A program made the translations under genes and the position numbers. A model generated the notes under the pieces. That model had not been told where the DNA came from and searched no databases. It saw only the letters and a list, made by a program, of their open reading frames with translations. A stretch of 64,000 nucleotides of DNA, from the NCBI GenBank assembly GCA_002633005.1, contig NMRA01000661.1, forward strand, positions 62,001-126,000, in the 5' to 3' direction. This document shows positions 56,525-64,000 of the stretch, piece by piece. How positions within the stretch are numbered: position 1 is the stretch's first letter; every line of letters starts with the position of its first letter. This DNA is from Phoronis australis (Eukaryota > Phoronida > Phoronidae).

Positions 56525-56612
56525 TACGGAAGCCCAGTAGTGCGGAAGCCCAATAATGTCATTTTGAAGTGAAGAAAATATTTCATTATGGCACTATTGG
56601 GCTTCCGTATAA
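56525..56612. repeat. Short perfect-stem hairpin
   Basis: gcggaagcccaataatg (56539) faces cactattgggcttccg (56593) around about 35 bases; an extra direct copy cggaagcccagtagtg (56527) precedes it. Confidence 0.6.
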
Positions 56613-57954
56613 TTCTATACGTGTTGTAAACAAAATATCACCATGTTTCTCATTACTCTTGGCAGTTGCATCATCTCGAAAACCTAAATTCATCACTTGT
56701 TTAGTATAAATATTAAACGAGATAATTTCCCATTCTACCACTAGCTGACGGTGTGAGCTTTTAAAAAGCTTACTTTTGTTGCTATTGTGACCTATTTTGC
56801 TCGTTAAACGTTAATACAGATATATGTTTAGTCTGTTTGTTCAAATGTGTTTGTTAAAATGCCTAGCGCGATATTTTGATCAGTAATGAAAAATTGTAAA
56901 CGAACTTTAAATTTCAACATTAATCATTTTTCACGAAATTCATAAGCAAATTACACGAAAATATGCAACTTTAAATGCGGAAAATTCTTGTCTTTGACAA
57001 GTACACCTATCAACGTTGTGCGGATAATGTCACATAGAAATTGCTAGGTGAGAAAACAGACGAATCCTTGTTTTAAAGATACTCTTTCAGTATCAGAAGG
57101 ATTTCATCGCACCATAAATTATAGACAATGGAGTCTGATTCGCAACTCCGACATTAACTTCTTGGGTGGGCCTACTATCCTAGAGGCGGCGTCACTCTCC
57201 TAAATTACCAATTCCAGTTTCCGGTTAGTTTATTGTGAGGGGAAATTCTCGCATCTATTTTACTGTCGAGTACAACGAAAAAAAAATCGACATTGAAACG
57301 TTGTTCAAAGTCTTCCAATAATAAAGCTGCTGGTATCGTGAGTACTTTTGGCACCCGACCACACAACACCCGAACATGAGCAGAAGACGTACTTGTCGGA
57401 AGTAAAATTTGCCAGGTGTCGCTAGTGAATAATGAAGTCACGGCTTATTCGTAAGATCACAGATTTCGTCCTTTAAAAATATACGGAGTTGACGGTCCAT
57501 GTTGTACTATAATCTATGGTGGCACATTAGTTTAGTCGAAACTTAAGCCCAAACATAGAGAATCCTACACGAGTCTCAGGTTTATGATATGGGCAAAACC
57601 TCTACAAACTATGCCCCCCACCCCATTTGGCAAAATGGGCAAAAGGGTGCGCCTCAGAGAAACAACAAGCCCGAGAAAACGAGACAAAAGTCCACTAAAA
57701 AGGCGCGAATACACAATTCATAGCTCTGAACGTCAGTGATACCCCTTCTTAGCCCCTCCCCCCGTTTTTGTTAGTATAAAAGGTCCACATAGACAAAATT
57801 TCGAGCCCCCTTCATTAGGCTGGGTGCGCGCATGCGCACAGGGCTGAAATTTACGAAATGTTTTTAGTGATATCCTTTGACAGTGGAAACCCATTGTGTG
57901 TAAAGGAAAGAGTATCTCTAAATCTCTTACACAGTTTATATGACCTGCTGACTA

Positions 57955-58790
57955 ATACATGACAGCGGTTTGGTCGTTCAGACGTGAGGGGTTCTGAACG
58001 GGGGTGCAATTACATCTGGCTCCTTTGTTAACTGTCGAGCACAGTCTTTTGTCCTGTATGAGTACAAGCAGGCCTATTACATGTATCTCCCAGGCTTCAA
58101 AGGGTTACTGAAACCTGCATAGCAGAATGGATTGTCTTAACTTGTGTTGTAGTTGGGCAATTTTGGTGATTCAAAAACTAAACATGACCAGCATTTGACA
58201 AGGAATTCAGAAATGCTATTGGTTTATGTTAAAAAATGTTATAACTAAACTTTCATTTCATGCTATGAACATTCCCACTAAATAAAATTGGTTCTAACCC
58301 CGGTGTTTAAGGTAAACGGCGGGGTATGGAAAATTGAACTAGACCGTATTTATCCACCTTGGCTGAGACGCGCTCGGCTCATGCTCAAAGGGATGCCGCC
58401 AAGCTGCTCTATTCATCGAGTCACGAGCGAGGATAATTGACTTCGCTCATGCGGATATGATCAGCTGATTACAGTCTAGCCTAACAACTGTACTTTTTAT
58501 GGAGAGAATTTTACGTAGTTTTTACTGTAATATTTGAAAAGAGGAGCGAAAACAAATACGAATACAACTTTGAATTTTTCAAATCGGCCCAGGATAAGAG
58601 ATTTTGCAACACAGAAACACTCACGATTACTTTCATTCGGCGCGCACGAATACAAAAATATAGGACCCANCACCTACCTTAATCAGTCGTGTAAGATATT
58701 GGCTACAGGGGTGATCTTCGCAACTTGTTGTTGGGCTATAGAATCGAACAAGTTGGGAGCAATGGGAAAACGCCGTAATGAACATAGAAC
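57955..58790. repeat. Local direct repeat, copy A
   Basis: 57955-58255 and 58675-58790 match 59220-59520 and 59625-59740. Shared text includes ttgacaaggaattca, acatctggctcctttg and ttgttgggctatagaatcg. Copy A has about 310 extra bases between the two blocks. Confidence 0.8.
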
Positions 58791-59049
58791 TCTTGCCCTA
58801 GTTGCCAAAAAGTTGACCCTGCAATGTTGTTTACCGTGAAGTTTTCTTTTGGAAATTAATTATATGTGGTAAGGAGAATAAAATTAACTTGGTTGCACTT
58901 CATGCAACCTTGAGCATTTCTTATACTTCATGATGGCGGCTTCTGCCCTCTTAAATTTCGCCTAATTTCCACACTCTGAACATGATACCTTGTAGGATCC
59001 TGTAATTTATGGTTTGGGACGGACATGTCATTTCTGATATTATTTTATG

Positions 59050-59092
59050 GATGCAAGGTCAAAGTCAAGGTCAAATGAGAGGTCAAAGGTCA
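59050..59092 (+). promoter_or_regulatory. Cluster of AGGTCA half-sites
   Basis: AGGTCA at 59056-59061, 59068-59073, 59080-59085 and 59087-59092, plus AAGTCA at 59062-59067. The last two form a DR1, the spacing used by RXR and HNF4-type receptors. It lies between two copies of a repeat, so function is doubtful. Confidence 0.35.
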
Positions 59093-59219
59093 CGTTCAAT
59101 TGAAACAAGGAAAATTCATCTCTTTTGGCCGACGAAATTTTAATTTATGGGAAATGTGGAATTATCATTTCTGTGATACCATTATATCAAGAATAAGGGA
59201 TAGCTAAATACTGGAATAA

Positions 59220-59740
59220 GATACATGACGGCGCTCTGTCGTTCAGAAACTTTTCCAGACGTCAGGGGTTCTGAACGTGCGATAACATCTGGCTCCTTTG
59301 GTAACTGCCCAGCACAGTGTTTTAGCCTGTATTACAATAAGCAGACCAATTATCTCCCGGGCTTCAAAGGATTACTGAACCCTGGCAAAATGGATGGTCT
59401 TAACTTCTGTTGTAGTTGGGCGATTTTGTTGATTCAAAAACTAAACATGATCAACATTTGACAAGGAATTCAAAAACACTATTGGTTTATGTTTAAATAT
59501 GTTATAACTTAATTTTCATTTTAGCAGCACATCCTTGTTAGGCTAGACACGATCTGATCGGAGATTAGAGCAATTATCGAACAAAAGAGAGCCGGCCCAT
59601 CAGCCCTAAATGCCAGAATGGAGTTAATCAGTCGTGTATGATATGGGCTACAGGGGTTATTCTCCCAACTTGTTGTTGGGCTATAGAATCGAACAAGTTG
59701 GGAGCAACGGGAAAACGCCGTAATGTATCCTACCAACATC
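59220..59740. repeat. Local direct repeat, copy B
   Basis: Second copy of the 57955-58790 unit, same orientation, about 1.26 kb away. Confidence 0.8.
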
Positions 59741-59884
59741 TCAATAACTAGTTTAAAATATTGTTGTACCAAACCTACGCCTGCCGCTCAGGAAGGCCCA
59801 TCGCACCTTGGACCATCTTTATGCCGGCTTTATTAGTTGAAACAGAGCTGAAGAACTAGGGACGTACATGTCTCAAGCGACCAG

Positions 59885-59960
59885 CAGTGTGCCCCGTGTG
59901 ACTCGAACACAGCCTTGAGTAGAGGAAGGCTACTATTACTAAGCCACACTACCTCCTAGT
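59885..59960 (-). repeat. tRNA-derived SINE head, family B
   Basis: Minus strand: TGGCTTAGTAATAG (A-box-like), then 35 bases later TGTTCGAGTCACA (B-box-like). No cloverleaf with paired acceptor ends was found, so it is not a functional tRNA gene. Confidence 0.5.
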
Positions 59961-60109
59961 GAATAGGGGTACGGCAGGGTATGTGTATACATTATGCGCA
60001 ATCCGTGCAGGTTACATGTAGACTATAAGATGGGCACTATATTAGTCCAGGGAAAACTCCTAAACTATGACTTCTGCAACTTACTATAAAGTAAATTTCC
60101 CGATTTTGA

Positions 60110-60185
60110 GAAGCCGCCTAGCTTCTTCTACTGGGCATTTATGACTCACTAGTTCCCGAGAAGATTTCCGGCACTTGTTCAGGTC
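60110..60185 (-). repeat. Degenerate copy of the Penelope 3' tail
   Basis: The block cttcttctactgggcatttatgac and the following gaagatttccg echo 45258-45310 (ctctttctactggggattgatgac, gaaaatttcac). Confidence 0.4.
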
Positions 60186-61264
60186 AAATCTCTGAAATGT
60201 AACAGCTCAATTGGCACTAAGACCCTCGAGGCTGCCAAGTCCATTCAAAAGACTTAAATGCGCAACTAAATTTGATCCGTTCATCATGGACTACTTCAAA
60301 CCTTGGCGGTGTATACCAGGACCTGTTTGCATTTCTTGCAATTTTGGAACTAAACGTCCCAATGTCTGAACACTTGAATCCCGAAGTATTAGCATCAAAT
60401 AAATGCCCATGGGCATGAACGTTTCATCGGGTGGATCTTTTTGCGAAAATTTCCAGTATAGAAGACGGCAGTGTGCTTATTGCAGGTAGAAAGACGGTAG
60501 CTGTTGAGATGGGAACTAGGGCTCCTTAGGAGGCCTATTGAACATTGCACGAGTCCCGCAAGACTTTGTTGTGAAAGAACAGCATCCCCGCAATTTCTGC
60601 TACTACATGTATATACTGTTCGCGAATGCGGTCACTTTGTCAATGTGAGTACCCCCTTGGTCATTCCTTGTATAGACATAACTTGTTAGAGTGTATCTTC
60701 AAACGGACTCGCGACCAGACCACGGCGCCCGCCACAATAGCATTTCTTCGGAAAAAGAATTTTTTTCAAAAATATTACATGTACATGTACGCTGTATGAT
60801 ATTGCGCAAGACAACTTCACTATAAGCTATACGTCAGTCAAATTCGAGTTACAAACGTTTGGAGTGTAATAGAATGACACGGCATGACAGATGAGGTAAA
60901 AACGTTGCACGTCAATTCGCCTGAATATCAGGGTTGCGGCACCACAGTATTTCCCCTAATCAAATCAAAACATATCATAGAGTAAAGAAGCTAGTTACCT
61001 AAAGAAATCAGATGTAGAACTGCTCTTACAGCGGTGGATCCGTCTAAAATGCTTGGCTACTTCAGAAGTGTCGACGGAAGCGCGCGCACAATTGATCTCC
61101 GCGCGTTTTGCCAATGAGCCACGAAGACTCACCAAATTCACAATGCAAAAATTGTATTTTCAGAGTGAACCTCCCACCCTAAATTTGGTTCACTTGGGGT
61201 TTACACACGCTGGCAGTGCCGTTTTTGTTTTGCTGGAGACGTTTTTCTTTTTTTTTATTTTTGG

Positions 61265-61322
61265 GTCCTGGCCCAAGGGGGGGTTAAACCCCCTGAACCC
61301 CCCCGTAGATCCGCCACTGGAA
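61265..61322. repeat. hAT-like element end
   Basis: Right-end text cccgtagatccgccactgg of the GGCGGATC family; the opposite end was not found. Confidence 0.45.
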
Positions 61323-61734
61323 TGTGTCAATAATTAACCACAGAGACGTAGAAAAATATATTAGAGAACAAGTCAATACACCAAAGAGTTGTCTGACGAA
61401 AGGGTATAAGTATTTTTCGGAAAGAAGGTTCGAAACATGAAAAGTAAATATGACCAAATTGCGGCGATCGCAGGTGTTATGGATTAGGTATAATGCTGAA
61501 TGCAGGGCTACGTTTCTTCATGTAAATTGTTGATAAAAATATGCTTTCTACACGAACCAGGTCATCTTCTCGTATTTTGCTGTCACGTGTAATTAGTCAC
61601 ATCTCGTTTAATTTGTTGATAATATTAACAATCAAGCATAGCCTCGTGAGGTAGGCGGGGAAACCGGGACTAACAGTTGTTCTACGGAGCTAACGAATAA
61701 AAGCTTCTCAGACAAGCACGACCCAACTTAGTAG

Positions 61735-61930
61735 ATGGAAATGAGCTCGAAGGGCAAGTTCGTTTACACCATAGACTCCGAGGGAAACGGTGGCAAGCTC
61801 TATGAACGAGATGGAATGACATTGCACGTATTTCGCGACACCGTGGAGGAGTGTGATAAACTGTTTGACGACATTAAAGATTTTAAACCACGTCGAGATG
61901 ACGTATGGCTGTGCGCCTTCGTAAAGTCAG
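61735..61930 (+). CDS. Cytosolic sulfotransferase, first coding exon (partial gene)
   Basis: ATG at 61735, 65 codons plus one base, donor GTCAG|gtaagc. The end DFKPRRDDVWLCAFVKSG matches the SULT start (F.PRPDDVWIVTYPKSGTTW), where KSGT forms the loop that binds the 5'-phosphosulfate of PAPS. SULT genes often have an exon boundary right after this Gly. Family members transfer sulfate from PAPS to hydroxyl or amino groups in the cytosol. Here the usual Tyr-Pro before KSG is Phe-Val. Exon 2 was not found before the gap. Confidence 0.8.
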
Positions 61931-61945
61931 GTAAGCTTGTGTGCC

Positions 61946-62078
61946 AGAGGCGGGTCCAGGATTTTTAGTTTGGAAGGCTGGGCAGAGTATTAGCCAGAAT
62001 TTTGCTCGTCAAACATGGAATTCGGGTGTTTTAGGGGGGGCATGTCCTCCTTGGCCCCCCTCTAAATCGGCCATTGGA
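61946..62078 (+). mobile_element. Short hAT-like MITE in SULT intron 1
   Basis: Ends ccagaggcgggtccagg and ctaaatcggccattgg are imperfect inverted copies. Flanking octamers cttgtgtg and aatgtgtg agree at 6 of 8 positions, fitting an old 8-bp target duplication. It begins 15 bases after the SULT donor. Confidence 0.6.
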
Positions 62079-63637
62079 ATGTGTGTAGTCGTACATGTAT
62101 CAGCCGTCCTACATGTATTGTCGTTGTCTTTGTCCTTTCCAATTCAATCCATGCAGTGGTTTGAGTAGACAGTGGTATGTTGTCATCACTGTGGTAAAGG
62201 TGAATCAAAACCCACAACAGTAATGAATTTGTATTTCCCCTATTGAGCTACCAAATGTTGAATTCCTTACTGAAGCGCTTTGGTGGTTTAAAAAGTTAAC
62301 CACGCTGATTCGACCTTAAAACACTGTGCAAAGATTTTCAGATTACTATGATTGTATGCCACATCTTGGAATCTGCAGTTTTGGGGTGAGCCAACCCCAA
62401 TAACAAATGAAGCGTTTTCTTATGACGGCAGTGGTCTCGAGGCTCTGGTTGATAATGGAGATAATTATAACTCGATACTAGGGAATATTAAGTGTCCAGG
62501 TTTAAGAGATTCGTTTTTTTTTTTTGGTTTGTAGACCTTCATAGTGAGCGAAATGCAGAAACGGACANGGGATTTACAAGCAGAGCCTTTGTAACTTCGA
62601 GGTCCACGTAGCCTTACACTTTTGACCTCGTCAAAAGCCATCCAAAACGTGAACTTCTTGATAAAATGATATCGAATGACATTTTTAGCAGTTAAGTAAC
62701 AGTAGAGGAGGTGGTCTAAGCTAATCATAACTCTTTTGGCATCATATAGTGTCTAAAAAGAGGAGGGGAGACAAGAAGACTTCTACACACAGGGACAAAA
62801 TGCCCTCCAGATGTGATTTTTTGAAAGAAAACAGTTGAGACAACCAACATAAAACTGGGTACTTGTCCGTGGGGTCGTTTTTTCACGAGGTTAATAGTTA
62901 TTTTTTTCAGTGACCCGAAGCATAATCGGTAGTTCGCTGCTCAATGTATCCATGAGGGATACAGCGCTACAAACTGATTCAGACCCAGTGGGATATTTAT
63001 AGTATTTTAGGATAAACGGAACTATTGCAAATGGCTTGTGTTAGACAAAAATCCACGTAATTGGACAATAGGTGGAAACCGGTATTTCGTGTAACAAGAT
63101 AGAGCATGATTCTGTTATGGTGATCGAACCCTCCGGGGCGCAGAAGATTTTATACACACTGCAAAACGTTTAATTTGACAACCAGAAACTGTAATCCGTG
63201 GTAAGGGTGTCTCTGTGTTGGTGTAGTTCTGTTTCGTGGTAAGCTTTTATTCGTTGAGGGTTGTTGCAGCGCAAGGCAATGCTGTGCTGAGTGGTAAGAA
63301 GTACCTTCCCGTGATAAGGATCACACTGTCTTTTAAACACTGCTATTTTAGGGGCAAAGCTTGCAAAAATTTTCATTCACATCTAACAAAGTCATGAAGA
63401 AAGTAATATGTGTAAGTACGTACATGACCAACTTGTTTCTCTGCTATGCAAGTCGATTACAGTTCGGGGGTTACATGTATCTCCATTATCTCCATTGACA
63501 CAACTTGTCTCGTGTATGCTATTTTGAATCCAGACATCCCTTTTGTAAAATAAATTAGGCTCTTTTCTGGCAAACACATGTAGAGCACGGTGTAGGAAAG
63601 TGTGAAAACAAAGATTACTAATTTTCAATAGGGAAGA
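62079..63637. other. SULT intron 1, no further gene seen
   Basis: No sulfotransferase exon 2 (THW...) or other coding signal recognised. One unresolved base at 62567. Confidence 0.5.
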
Positions 63638-63803
63638 ATGCGTACATGTACCTATATTTTTGTTAATGCCCGCTTCAATGTCCCCGATGACTCGGCAAGT
63701 TTGCTGGAAGTGATACGGAGATTTCTATCTGCTACGAGAGGCCTTTCCAACAACTTCGGTATACCCGATGGGGAAAACCACAGACAGGCTCCCATGTTTT
63801 CAA
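63638..63803 (+). other. Open frame running into the assembly gap
   Basis: From ATG at 63638 the frame is open for 55 codons to the gap (FVNARFNVPDDSASLLEVIR, then GIPDGENHRQAPMF). Protein-like composition, no family recognised. It may be an exon or element fragment. Confidence 0.3.
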
Positions 63804-64000
63804 NNNNNNNNNNNNNNNNNNNNNNNNNNNNNNNNNNNNNNNNNNNNNNNNNNNNNNNNNNNNNNNNNNNNNNNNNNNNNNNNNNNNNNNNNNNNNNNNN
63901 NNNNNNNNNNNNNNNNNNNNNNNNNNNNNNNNNNNNNNNNNNNNNNNNNNNNNNNNNNNNNNNNNNNNNNNNNNNNNNNNNNNNNNNNNNNNNNNNNNNN
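63804..64000. other. Assembly gap
   Basis: Run of N to the window end. Confidence 1.

Larger units (their letters stand above)
53485..57602. mobile_element. Candidate 4.1-kb DNA element with about 36-bp inverted termini
   Basis: Left end cccatgtcctaaacctgag plus actcgtgtatgatt (53485-53520); right end on the minus strand cccatatcataaacctgag plus actcgtgtaggatt (57565-57602). The left part holds the promoter-plus-start module. The centre has only broken frames, so the copy seems inactive. Confidence 0.5.

Noticed and set aside
59885-59960. Functional tRNA gene
   Set aside because: A- and B-box-like blocks are present but no paired acceptor stem; better read as a SINE.

Overview
This is an intron-rich metazoan nuclear window, AT-rich and crowded with old mobile elements (Penelope, LINE, SINE, hAT-like and foldback relics, short TATA-driven modules). 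Isolated N bases and a terminal N gap (63804-64000) mark a draft assembly. The gene content and repeat style suggest a marine invertebrate, most likely an invertebrate deuterostome (amphioxus, hemichordate or echinoderm type); the species cannot be fixed from sequence alone.

Three host genes are supported by reading splice signals and reading phase together. (1) 659-19689, minus strand: a complete seven-exon gene for a 264-residue type I membrane protein of the cation-dependent mannose-6-phosphate receptor family (signal peptide, MRH lectin-like lumenal domain, one membrane span, short Phe-Trp tail). (2) 22405-48254, minus strand: the full coding region of GPR155/LYCHOS, about 870 residues over 16 exons: PIN-like permease domain, GPCR-like segment and C-terminal DEP domain. 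One junction (exon 14 to 15) does not resolve. (3) From 61735, plus strand: the first coding exon of a cytosolic sulfotransferase whose remaining exons lie beyond the window.

Intron 2 of the receptor gene (6645-17703) holds a second, nested gene-like unit at 10034-15386, same strand: a decayed but still spliced copy of an uncharacterised multi-copy protein family with a HAFTGCD-TSAFYR motif, a CxxC...HxxxC zinc-like motif and an acidic tail. Its first and last exons still join in phase, while the large central exon has many frameshifts and stops. A LINE 3' fragment lies in the same intron.

GPR155 introns hold a Penelope GIY-YIG fragment, several tandem arrays, a MITE against exon 14, and in intron 4 a tandem array made from the 3' end of exon 4 itself. 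A double CACGTGAC motif sits just upstream of the GPR155 start codon, matching the CLEAR motif of lysosomal genes.

The flanks 48.5-61.7 kb hold mostly mobile DNA: a candidate 4.1-kb element with about 36-bp inverted termini (53.48-57.60 kb), a promoter-plus-start module shared with 18.6-19.1 kb, a locally duplicated repeat (57.95-59.74 kb) and a tRNA-like SINE. The two full genes both concern lysosome/endosome biology and lie head-to-tail, a link that is suggestive but unproven.
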